Assembly (NCBI RefSeq): GCF_035492295.1
Contig: NZ_DATJJK010000249.1
Span: 1-38,310 of the forward strand
Reading direction: 5' to 3'
DNA length: 38,310 bases
Source: Acidisoma sp035492295
GTDB taxonomy: Bacteria > Pseudomonadota > Alphaproteobacteria > Acetobacterales > Acetobacteraceae
Shown here: one piece after another, positions 32,801-38,310 of the stretch
How the letters are laid out: the number at the start of each line of letters is the position of its first letter
How positions within the stretch are numbered: position 1 is the stretch's first letter
Made by a program: the position numbers and the translations under genes
The notes under the pieces: generated by a model
What the model saw: the letters and a program-made list of their open reading frames with translations, nothing else
What the model was told of the DNA's origin: nothing
Databases searched by the model: none

Positions 32801-33031
32801 ATTGGCGACGGAGCCGCCCGCGATGATCGTGCCATCGCCGTCAATCGTTCCGCTATCGGTGATGATGCCGTCATTCACCAATGTCGTCTCGGAAACGAAA
32901 TCACTGGAGTCGAACAGCACGGCATAGGCATAGACGTCCTGCCCTGCAGCCCCTGTACCGACGTTCAGAATGTCCCCGTTCAGGAAATCCTGCGTCAGCG
33001 TGAGGTCAAGCGTGGTTCCGGTCGATGCCAT
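29810..33031 (-). CDS. large Hint-domain (hedgehog/intein-like) protein with a GH64/thaumatin-like N-terminal region
   Basis: A 1073-residue, Gly/Ser/Thr-rich protein, low in Lys and Cys, with no classical signal peptide. Residues 878 to about 1020 form a Hint_2 domain: Cys878 starts C-F-A-A-G-T-G-I-A-T-P-G-G, followed by I-G-D-C-V-L-T, I-R-W-I-G-H-R, L-F-L-S-P-D-H-A-L and V-K-H-L-I-N-G. Such domains self-cleave or splice, here probably at the Ala-Cys877/878 peptide bond. Residues about 30–460 look like a GH64 (beta-1,3-glucanase) thaumatin-like fold: D-S-M-E-V-T-L (Glu143), V-N-G-F-A-L-P (Asn160, where GH64 has Asp), and N-S-Y-G-S-P-Y-S-D (421–429). This second call rests on memory of the family. 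Residues about 480–870 are beta-rich. It is probably exported, perhaps by type I secretion (inference). The start has GGGGG eight bases upstream. Confidence 0.75.
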   Translation of the reverse strand: MASTGTTLDLTLTQDFLNGDILNVGTGAAGQDVYAYAVLFDSSDFVSETTLVNDGIITDSGTIDGDGTIIAGGSVANAVDYGIPLVANGETLSGGKLYIVVESGSTVVTTGTVTTTLDQALHNQAFISPDNAGTYDFAFDSMEVTLTGTTTDAANLTSVNGFALPMELSAINDGSTSSVGYAVPGSTIVSDVEQSVSLANAGTSVTNTFTTGGLSGQFRMAVSPTAVNQPGTAPSTTDPYPQDGWAPYVAAMETIASDVTITGLFNGAPDASGVWHNAGFYAYTLQWDGTDFWLVPTASSQIQGAIQLTPAEIEQNVFSQVGSVSIYATPSTSSALLDTVGVGDNTQWGAILAQFLTGFTAGYYGQQATVVTQGMTQTIDLDQNYNWNPAYAFRQDTGTVVSSGTGYADDPYSQVFYAHSNSYGSPYSDLLMSHYAQGGPLLDVADSSGTDAATINLTVFGQGETPSGYTTPEIYDSIASTGTYAPVEANAAGANLTFSFYAAVGANAGIELDPSSKITLGFYDSAGWETVSIDGSATYVVGQETLTNIGLWHEWTIAGSTGDWTVAPVLNGGTTGSVIDTNSGSMTVNLPTADSGVSLYQITVGAGTPDAKAYDLYTTTGSGGLFANPNYNGQAASQAIDGLATVSGPSSGGQYVSTMTVNFTVGDTVTFNPNLVVENIGSNSNLPGSGGFPTVLPAPPVAVISQAGTLSALAGAVITPGSYSPTPAVAGTITSSDGAMQFGWAGYDTNDVLIENSGGTVTGHGWTGSAAVQGSFTAGETITGIGAYTDKVNAYDQAVILVQNTVSGTTTITAPADVDGNWLSNAYDFGIGTYTLTMYDAVESGGTLTAVTGLSDPMILDVTGSTGGTAADAVVIACFAAGTGIATPGGTLAVETLAIGDCVLTVEGRPEPIRWIGHRHVDCVRHPTPEAVLPVHISAHAFGIGLPARDLFLSPDHALYAEGVLVPVKHLINGTTIRQQKVETVTYFHLELDRHAAVLAEGLPAETYLDTGDRSSFANGVGAIALHPAWGSAARDISLIFEAQGYAPLRVTGHEVTRLRARLAREAAALPAA

Positions 33032-33219
33032 GGCATAAGCCCCCAGCAATGTTCGGAAGAGCGGATGCGGGAGACGGAAGCTCGATTTTTGTTATTGAGC
33101 TCAATCGTCAACGCAACGATATCGCGCAGCGGCGCATATCGTCAAGTTCCCGCAACGATTTCGTACCAATGAGATAAGCCTCGTCGGGGCAACGACATAT
33201 TTTAATTGCTTTTTAATAA
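33032..33219. promoter_or_regulatory. AT-richer regulatory gap upstream of the Hint-domain gene
   Basis: 188 bases with no gene and unusually low GC for the window. It contains the perfect 12-bp palindrome ATTGAGCTCAAT (33094–33105). Three dyads share the half-site (A)TCGT…ACGA(T): 33104–33120, 33138–33159 and 33181–33195. A strong hairpin CGATAT-c-GCGC-agcg-GCGC-ATATCG lies at 33117–33141. Leftward, TTGACG (33111–33106) could be a −35 with the palindrome in the spacer, where a repressor would block transcription. Functions are inferred. Confidence 0.45.
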
Positions 33220-35745
33220 CTAAAATGGTCTGAGCAGCCGCTCGATGTAGTCGAGCGCCGGCCTGGAGAGGCTGCGGTCGCCCGCCCGGTCGCGCAGCTC
33301 CTGCAGAATGGCCCGGAGCTGCGCCTGCTGGGCGCCTTCGGGCAGGGCGATGTCGGCGCCGATGCTCGATCCCTGCCCACTGTCGAACGGCCGGCCGAGC
33401 GGGTCCGTTGCCTGGTCGCCGGACTGGTAGCCGAGGCTTGGCAGGCCGCCCGTCTGCCCGGGCCCCGACTCGCCACCGATCTGGAACAGCCCGCCGCCCT
33501 GCCCCTGCTGGCTCAGTTGCCGGCCCAGCGCATTGGCCGCCCGCTGCAGGCCGAGCAGCGCCTGCTGCTGAGCATGGGCTGCCTGCGCATCCTGCCCCAC
33601 CTGCAGTTGCTGCACGGCGTCTCCCATCGCCCGGCCTGCCGCCTGGATGGCGGCACCGCGACGCGCGGCGAGACCACTGAGCGATGCCCGCAGTGCAGCC
33701 TGGCCGGCGGCGTCCTTGCGCTGCGCCGCCTGATCCGGACTATCGGCTTCGGCCCGCTGGGTCGAGCGGTCCATCAGGGCCGCCTGCTGCTGCATCAAGC
33801 TCTGCAACTTCTGCAGGTCCTGCTCTGCCTGGGCCCGCGCCGCCTGCTGGCGCGGATCGGGTTTGACGACCCGCGCCTGTTCGAGCGCGGCGAGGCTCTT
33901 CTGTAGCGCTGCCATGGCTTGGCGCATCGCCTGCGCGTCCCCCGCCTTGGCCGCATCCTCCATGGCTTTGAGTTGTTGGGCGAGGCGCTGCAGATCGAGC
34001 GGCGGGGCGCCCGAGGGCGTCCCCACCGCAGCACCCTGACGCTGCGCCATCTGCAGCAGCGTCGACAGATGCTGCAGCACGGCCGACTGCATCTGTTGCA
34101 TGAGCCGGGAGAGCTGGCTCGCCGAGGGGTTGGCGCCGGCGAGCGCCTGCTTCAGCGCCGCTTCCGCCTGGGCCAGAGACTGTGCACTGTCCGCCGCGTC
34201 CCCCTGTTCGAAATGCAGCGCCACATCCCACAGCGTCGCCTCGACCGGGGCGAGCACCCCGGCATCACGATCCTGGGCCAGCTGCCAGCCGGCGGCGATC
34301 AGCGGCAGCACGGTTTTCTCGGCCTTGCCGCCAGCGAGGGCAGCCGCGCCCACCTCGAAGATCGCATGCGCTCCGGCGCCGCGCCGCGCCGGCGTCAGCG
34401 GGCTCGGCATCTCGACCAACGCCTTGCGGATATCGGCGACTTCCCGTGCGAATGGGTCCTGGAAAGGCCGCTCCGGCAGGGTCACGGTTTCGACCGGCGA
34501 GGTGCCGCTCTGCCCGGCAGCGTCCTGCGCCACGAGTTGCATCTGCACAGGCAGACCCGCCCAGGGATTGGCGCTGAGATCCGCGACCTGCACGGCGTCG
34601 ATCGACGGCGCCGGCCCGGAGGGCAGCGCGAGCGTCAGGGTAAGCGGCGGCGCCTCGGGATGGGAGACGAGACGGGCCTGCATGCGGGCCGAGACAACGG
34701 CATAATCATCCGCCCCATGCCAGGAGATGCGCAGGCTGTGGCCGTCCGCATCGGTGCCCGGCGTGCCAGTGAAGGCAATGGCGGGCGGCCCGTCGGGCTG
34801 CACCATGAGGGTCCAGCGCGCGAGGGCATCGCCACCGCCGCGCAGCGTGACGATACCGCTGTGGTCGAGGGTGGTCTGCAGCTGGAAGCTTCCGGCATCG
34901 AGCTGCTCGAACTGCCCATCCACACCGTCGATCCGGGGGGAATGGGCAAGCCCCGAGACCGTGACCGTCAGCCGTGCGCCGCGCGGCACCCGGCTTTCGG
35001 CCTCTTGCGCGTGAAGAAGGATGGGCGGCCGGCCGGTATAGGCGGGCGGCGTGATCCAGGCGGTGACGGCAGGCGGCGGCGCTGGCGGGCCGAAGAGCCG
35101 CGCAGGGTCAATGGCATAAGCCTCCTCGAGCCGGAGCCACGCCGCCGGGCCTGCGGTCCAGAGACAGGCGACGACAGCGGCGACGATGCCGCCGCGAAAC
35201 AGCAGGTCACGCGGCCGCGCGCGCCACGGCCAGGGCAGCCCGAGGCGCAGCCGGGCGGTCGCGGCCAGGCTCCGCGCACGGTGCGCCCGCCAGAGCAGAA
35301 GGGCGGCATGATCATGCTGCGCCGGCGTATCCTCGAGCGTTGCCAGCGGATCATGCGCGAGGCCGGAGGCACGGCGGAGACGCGCCCGCGCCGCCCGTTC
35401 GTCCGGCCAGCGCAGACGCATGAGGCCGAGGGCGAGCAGCGCGGCCGCGCCCAGCAGGTCGAGCAGGCACAGAAGCGTGGTGGCGAAGGGCCCTGCCCGC
35501 TGCAACAGACCAAGCAGCGCCGCGCAGACATAAAGGGCGAGCAGGCCGAGCGGGGGCCAAAGCACGGGCCAAATCGCCTCGAAGGCGAGCACCCATTGCG
35601 CCGCACGCTGCCAGCGCAGCAGCCGGCGCGGCAGCGGCGGGCCACGACGGCCTGCCCCACGGGGCGCCGGGCCGCCGGGCGCCCGGCCGCCACGCCCGGA
35701 GAACGGAAGGGTCAGGCCCCGGTCTCGTCCGCGATCGCGAGCCAT
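33220..35745 (-). CDS. TIGR02302/DUF4175 family membrane protein
   Basis: An 841-residue protein of the alphaproteobacterial TIGR02302/DUF4175 family; function is unknown. Membrane segments lie at about 52–82, 88–110 and 185–205, with an Arg-rich cytoplasmic start. A long periplasmic part follows, with beta-rich regions (W-I-T-P-P-A-Y-T-G-R-P-P is a family hallmark near 240). From about 590 to 770 it is Gln/Ala-rich coiled coil (L-Q-Q-Q-A-A-L-M-D-R and similar). The C-terminus is G-rich then R-P-A-L-D-Y-I-E-R-L-L. The frame is open another 99 codons upstream, but these lie inside lysA; the ATG at 35745 gives the usual family length and a 34-base overlap with lysA. It is the last gene of the argH-lptM-lysA unit, a conserved alphaproteobacterial neighbourhood. 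Confidence 0.88.
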   Translation of the reverse strand: MARDRGRDRGLTLPFSGRGGRAPGGPAPRGAGRRGPPLPRRLLRWQRAAQWVLAFEAIWPVLWPPLGLLALYVCAALLGLLQRAGPFATTLLCLLDLLGAAALLALGLMRLRWPDERAARARLRRASGLAHDPLATLEDTPAQHDHAALLLWRAHRARSLAATARLRLGLPWPWRARPRDLLFRGGIVAAVVACLWTAGPAAWLRLEEAYAIDPARLFGPPAPPPAVTAWITPPAYTGRPPILLHAQEAESRVPRGARLTVTVSGLAHSPRIDGVDGQFEQLDAGSFQLQTTLDHSGIVTLRGGGDALARWTLMVQPDGPPAIAFTGTPGTDADGHSLRISWHGADDYAVVSARMQARLVSHPEAPPLTLTLALPSGPAPSIDAVQVADLSANPWAGLPVQMQLVAQDAAGQSGTSPVETVTLPERPFQDPFAREVADIRKALVEMPSPLTPARRGAGAHAIFEVGAAALAGGKAEKTVLPLIAAGWQLAQDRDAGVLAPVEATLWDVALHFEQGDAADSAQSLAQAEAALKQALAGANPSASQLSRLMQQMQSAVLQHLSTLLQMAQRQGAAVGTPSGAPPLDLQRLAQQLKAMEDAAKAGDAQAMRQAMAALQKSLAALEQARVVKPDPRQQAARAQAEQDLQKLQSLMQQQAALMDRSTQRAEADSPDQAAQRKDAAGQAALRASLSGLAARRGAAIQAAGRAMGDAVQQLQVGQDAQAAHAQQQALLGLQRAANALGRQLSQQGQGGGLFQIGGESGPGQTGGLPSLGYQSGDQATDPLGRPFDSGQGSSIGADIALPEGAQQAQLRAILQELRDRAGDRSLSRPALDYIERLLRPF

Positions 35746-37070
35746 GCCGGTATCACTTCCCGAGACCAGAGGGCGGAGACCTCCTGCCGCGGCGTGATGG
35801 CCGCCCAGCGATTGCCGTCGACCAGTGCCGCCGCCGCCAGCGGCCGGGCATTGTAGGTGGAACTCATCACCGCACCGTAGGCGCCCGCGTCGAGAATCGC
35901 CACCAGCGCGTCGGGGGCGAGCGGCGGCAGCAGGCGGCCTCGCGCGAAGGTGTCTCCTGTCTCGCAAACCGGACCCACGACATCCACGGGCACGGCGGGG
36001 GCCGCCACATCGGCCGCCGCGACAGGAACGATGCCATGCCACGCGTCATACATCGCTGGCCGCACGAGGTCGTTCATGGCGGCGTCCAGCACCAGGAAAC
36101 TGCCATTGCCGGTTTTCTTGGCGAGCACCACGGAGGAAAGCAGCACACCGGCCGGGCCCACCAGCCAACGCCCCGGCTCCATCATCAATTGGAGACCGAG
36201 TGCGCCCAGATGGCGCGCCATGACAGTGGCATAGTCCGCGACCGAAATTCCCTGGCCGGCCTCATAGGAAATGCCGATGCCGCCGCCGCAATCCAGTCGT
36301 GCAACCGTGTGGCCTGCCGCACGGAGACGAAAAACCATGTCGGCCATGCGGGCGAAAGCGGCATCGAAGGGTCCGACCGAAACAATCTGGCTGCCGATAT
36401 GCATGGCGAGCCCCAGGGGATTGAGGCCCGGAAGGCTCGCGGCATAGGCATAGACGCTTTCGACCTCGTCCCAGGCGATGCCGAACTTGTTCTCGGCGAG
36501 ACCCGTTGTGATCTTGGCGTGGGTCTCGGCGTCTACATCCGGGTTGACGCGCAGCACGAGATCGACCGGGCGGCCCGCGGGCTCGGCGATCGCCGAGAGC
36601 ATGGCAAGTTCCTCGCGGCTCTCGACATTGATCTGGCCAATCCCCTCGCTGACCGCGTGCCGGAGATCCCGGGCCGATTTGCCGACCCCGGAATAGACGA
36701 TATGGCCGGCCGCGATGCCGGCATGCCGGGCACGGGCGAGTTCGCCGCCGCTCACCACATCGGCGCCTGCCCCTTCGGCCGCGAGCAGCGCCAGAATGGC
36801 GAGATGGTCATTCGCCTTCACCGCATAATGGATCTGGGTGGCGCCAAGACCAACATCGGCCAGGGCGGCGCGGAGTTGGCGGAAGCGGGCCCTGATCGTG
36901 CCTGCGCCATAGACCCAGGTCGGCGAGCCGAGCGCGGCGGCGATATCGACGAGAGCGACCCCTTCCAGCATCAACCCCTGCGCCGGATCCATATTCAGAT
37001 GCGGGCGCGCCGCGATCAGTGCGGCCGCATCCGGCTCGGCCCCAGGCGTGGGGCCAGAAAAATCTGCCAT
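35712..37070 (-). CDS. lysA: diaminopimelate decarboxylase
   Basis: A 452-residue PLP enzyme (EC 4.1.1.20) making L-lysine from meso-diaminopimelate, the last step of lysine synthesis. The fold-type III barrel is clear: H-Y-A-V-K-A-N with the Schiff-base Lys85, S-G-G-E-L-A-R-A, H-I-G-S-Q-I, the PLP-phosphate loop D-C-G-G-G-I-G-I-S-Y, E-P-G-R-W-L-V-G, and the cross-subunit G-P-V-C-E-T-G-D motif. The C-terminal M-S-S-T-Y-N-A-R-P is also standard. The start ATG at 37070 lies 2 bases after the lptM stop; an upstream open stretch runs through lptM and argH and is not coding in this frame. It overlaps the TIGR02302 gene by 34 bases. Confidence 0.96.
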   Translation of the reverse strand: MADFSGPTPGAEPDAAALIAARPHLNMDPAQGLMLEGVALVDIAAALGSPTWVYGAGTIRARFRQLRAALADVGLGATQIHYAVKANDHLAILALLAAEGAGADVVSGGELARARHAGIAAGHIVYSGVGKSARDLRHAVSEGIGQINVESREELAMLSAIAEPAGRPVDLVLRVNPDVDAETHAKITTGLAENKFGIAWDEVESVYAYAASLPGLNPLGLAMHIGSQIVSVGPFDAAFARMADMVFRLRAAGHTVARLDCGGGIGISYEAGQGISVADYATVMARHLGALGLQLMMEPGRWLVGPAGVLLSSVVLAKKTGNGSFLVLDAAMNDLVRPAMYDAWHGIVPVAAADVAAPAVPVDVVGPVCETGDTFARGRLLPPLAPDALVAILDAGAYGAVMSSTYNARPLAAAALVDGNRWAAITPRQEVSALWSREVIPAWLAIADETGA

Positions 37071-37072
37071 GG

Positions 37073-37201
37073 CTACTGGGCCGGGTAGGGAAGGCGCGGA
37101 TAGATGATGTCGGAGGCGGGGCCCGGCTGCTGGTTGGGACCAACCTTGCCGCAAGCGGCCAGCGCCAGAAGCCCGGCAAGCAGCAGAAGGCGCATCGTCA
37201 T
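37073..37201 (-). CDS. lptM: small LptM-like lipoprotein between argH and lysA
   Basis: A 42-residue lipoprotein too short for most gene finders. It starts M-T-M-R, has a leucine-rich signal core (5–14) and the lipobox A-L-A-A-C with lipidated Cys17. G-K-V-G-P follows, then a proline-rich tail ending Y-P-R-L-P-Y-P-A-Q. This is the pattern of LptM (formerly YifL), an outer-membrane lipoprotein that helps LptD mature in E. coli and is encoded next to lysA in many proteobacteria. Its ATG overlaps the argH stop as ATGA, and its stop is 2 bases before the lysA ATG. A second in-frame ATG at 37195 is possible. Position and lipobox together make this call firm; function is by homology. Confidence 0.88.
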   Translation of the reverse strand: MTMRLLLLAGLLALAACGKVGPNQQPGPASDIIYPRLPYPAQ

Positions 37202-38310
37202 GCCACGGCTTCCTTGTCGAGAGTGTCTCTCCAGCGTGCAGCCTCGGCTGCCACATTGGCAGGCGCCGTGCCGCCATGGCTGGTGCGCGACGCGACCGAG
37301 GCCGCGACCGTCAGCACATTATAGACATCCGCGGTGATCCCCGGCTCGACAGATTGCATGGCAGCGAGATCGAGGCTGGCGAGATCGACGTCCCGCGCTT
37401 CCGCCAGCGCGACCAGCCGACCTGTGACATGATGGGCCTGTCGGAAGGGCAGTTTCAGCGTGCGCACGAGCCAGTCGGCGAGATCGGTCGCGGTCGCGAA
37501 GCCCTGGCCCGCCGCCGCCGCCATGCGGGCGAGTTCTGGCATGAGATCGCGCACCATGCCTTCGGTTGCGGCGAGAGACAGCGCCAACGCATCCGCCGCC
37601 TCGAAGACCGGCTCCTTGTCCTCCTGCATGTCCTTGCAATAGGCGAGCGGCAGGCCCTTCATCACCGTCAGCAGCGCCACCATGGAGCCGGTGATGCGCC
37701 CGGTCTTGGCCCGCACCAGTTCCGCCGCATCCGGATTGCGCTTCTGCGGCATGATGGAACTGCCGGTGGTGAAGGCATCCGACAGGCGGATGAAGCGGAA
37801 GGGCGCGCTGCACCAGATCACGATCTCCTCCGCCAGGCGGGAGAGATGCGTGGCACAGATCGCCGCCGCGGCGAGGAATTCCAGCGCGAAATCTCGGTCC
37901 GAGACGCTATCGAGCGAATTGGCGGTCGGTCGGTCGAAGCCGAGTGCGGCAGCGGTCGCGTGCCGGTCGATGGGGAAGGATGTGCCGGCAAGCGCCGCAG
38001 CCCCGAGCGGGCTTTCGTTCAGACGCTTGCGGCAATCCGCGAGACGCCCGCGATCCCTCGCCAGCATCTCGACATAGGCCATCAGGTGATGGCCGAAGGT
38101 CACCGGCTGGGCGGTCTGCAAATGGGTGAAACCGGGCATGGGATCAGCCGCGTGTTCTGCCGCGCGCTCCACCAGCGCGCGCATAACGCCGGTCATCTGG
38201 GCCGAAAGCCCGTCGATCGCATCCCTCACCCATAGCTTGAAGTCGGTCGCGACCTGATCGTTGCGGCTGCGGCCGGTATGCAACCGGCGCCCGGCATCGC
38301 CGATGCGCTC
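37198..38310 (-). CDS. argH: argininosuccinate lyase (5' end outside window)
   Basis: 370 C-terminal residues of argininosuccinate lyase (EC 4.3.2.1), the last step of arginine synthesis, releasing fumarate. Visible signatures of the fumarase/aspartase superfamily are H-T-G-R-S-R-N-D-Q-V near the cut end, T-H-L-Q-x-A-Q-P (catalytic His region), S-P-L-G-A-A-A-L-A-G-T, and the superfamily signature G-S-S-I-M-P-Q-K-R-N-P-D with the catalytic serine. The reading frame continues to the last base of the window, so the true start lies to the right. It overlaps lptM by 4 bases (ATGA), pointing to one message argH-lptM-lysA-TIGR02302. Confidence 0.96.
   Translation of the reverse strand, partial: ERIGDAGRRLHTGRSRNDQVATDFKLWVRDAIDGLSAQMTGVMRALVERAAEHAADPMPGFTHLQTAQPVTFGHHLMAYVEMLARDRGRLADCRKRLNESPLGAAALAGTSFPIDRHATAAALGFDRPTANSLDSVSDRDFALEFLAAAAICATHLSRLAEEIVIWCSAPFRFIRLSDAFTTGSSIMPQKRNPDAAELVRAKTGRITGSMVALLTVMKGLPLAYCKDMQEDKEPVFEAADALALSLAATEGMVRDLMPELARMAAAAGQGFATATDLADWLVRTLKLPFRQAHHVTGRLVALAEARDVDLASLDLAAMQSVEPGITADVYNVLTVAASVASRTSHGGTAPANVAAEAARWRDTLDKEAVA

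Noticed and set aside
33117..33141. Bulged hairpin CGATAT/ATATCG considered as the terminator of the argH–TIGR02302 operon.
   Set aside because: No T-run follows in the leftward direction, and it overlaps the dyads near the Hint promoter, so a regulatory role is at least as likely.
31373..33172. A 599-codon + strand frame opposite the Hint-domain gene.
   Set aside because: No recognisable motif, biased composition, and it covers a well-supported gene with a Hint domain on the other strand.
1..38310. tRNA or rRNA genes, CRISPR arrays, insertion sequences, attachment sites or phage genes.
   Set aside because: None was seen: there are no tRNA-like cloverleaf regions in the gaps, no regularly spaced repeats, and no transposase or integrase motifs among the open frames.

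Overview
This is a GC-rich (roughly two thirds G+C) alphaproteobacterial chromosome segment. The best guess is Rhodospirillales, probably Acetobacteraceae. The clues are the argH – lptM – lysA – DUF4175/TIGR02302 gene order, a large protein with a bacterial Hint_2 (hedgehog/intein-like) domain, and the gene style generally (tight packing, ATGA overlaps, GTG starts). Family placement is inference. No tRNA, rRNA, CRISPR array, insertion sequence or phage gene was seen.

Layout. (1) 1–3028: the first codons of a leftward gene, a divergent TetR regulator, a DegT/DnrJ-type PLP aminotransferase and a prolyl iminopeptidase. (2) 3035–8884: a heavy-metal P-type ATPase with a C-terminal hemerythrin-like domain (P1B-5 type, preceded by an FNR/FixK-like box), a class II aldolase-family protein, a COG2509 FAD-dependent dehydrogenase and a DUF4239 membrane protein. 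(3) 8970–11614: a VOC (GLOD5-like) protein translationally coupled to a YnfM-like MFS exporter, with a divergent LysR regulator. (4) 11618–16060: a glycan-use island with a GH63-like glycosidase, a GH28 polygalacturonase-like enzyme and a divergent MFS transporter. (5) 15996–28762: a large divergently transcribed sugar or polyol catabolic locus. Leftward lie a periplasmic binding protein, ABC ATPase, ABC permease, FGGY kinase, SDR dehydrogenase and FAD-linked 2-hydroxyacid oxidase. Rightward lie a cupin-type phosphoglucose isomerase, a KDPG-type aldolase, a shikimate-dehydrogenase-like protein, a D-2-hydroxyacid dehydrogenase, a UlaG-like metallo-hydrolase and an RpiR regulator. (6) 28861–33219: a LysR regulator and the Hint-domain protein. 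(7) 33220–38310: the housekeeping block TIGR02302 / lysA / lptM / argH, read leftward.

The most interesting unit is region 5. Gene content suggests import of a sugar or polyol by an RbsABC-like transporter, then oxidation and phosphorylation (SDR, FGGY kinase), aldose/ketose isomerisation (cupin isomerase), possible lactone opening (UlaG-like), aldol cleavage (KDPG-type aldolase) and 2-hydroxyacid redox steps. No sugar-acid dehydratase is present, so the pathway is not a standard Entner–Doudoroff variant as seen here. A motif (TARTCCAYACTRT) recurs in the central divergent promoter region and upstream of the RpiR gene, which suggests one regulon. I do not recognise this set as a characterised pathway.

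Other items worth attention are the Hint protein, whose N-terminal half looks GH64/thaumatin-like with one apparent catalytic residue replaced; the FNR-like box before the hemerythrin-fused metal ATPase; and a 42-residue LptM lipoprotein between argH and lysA.
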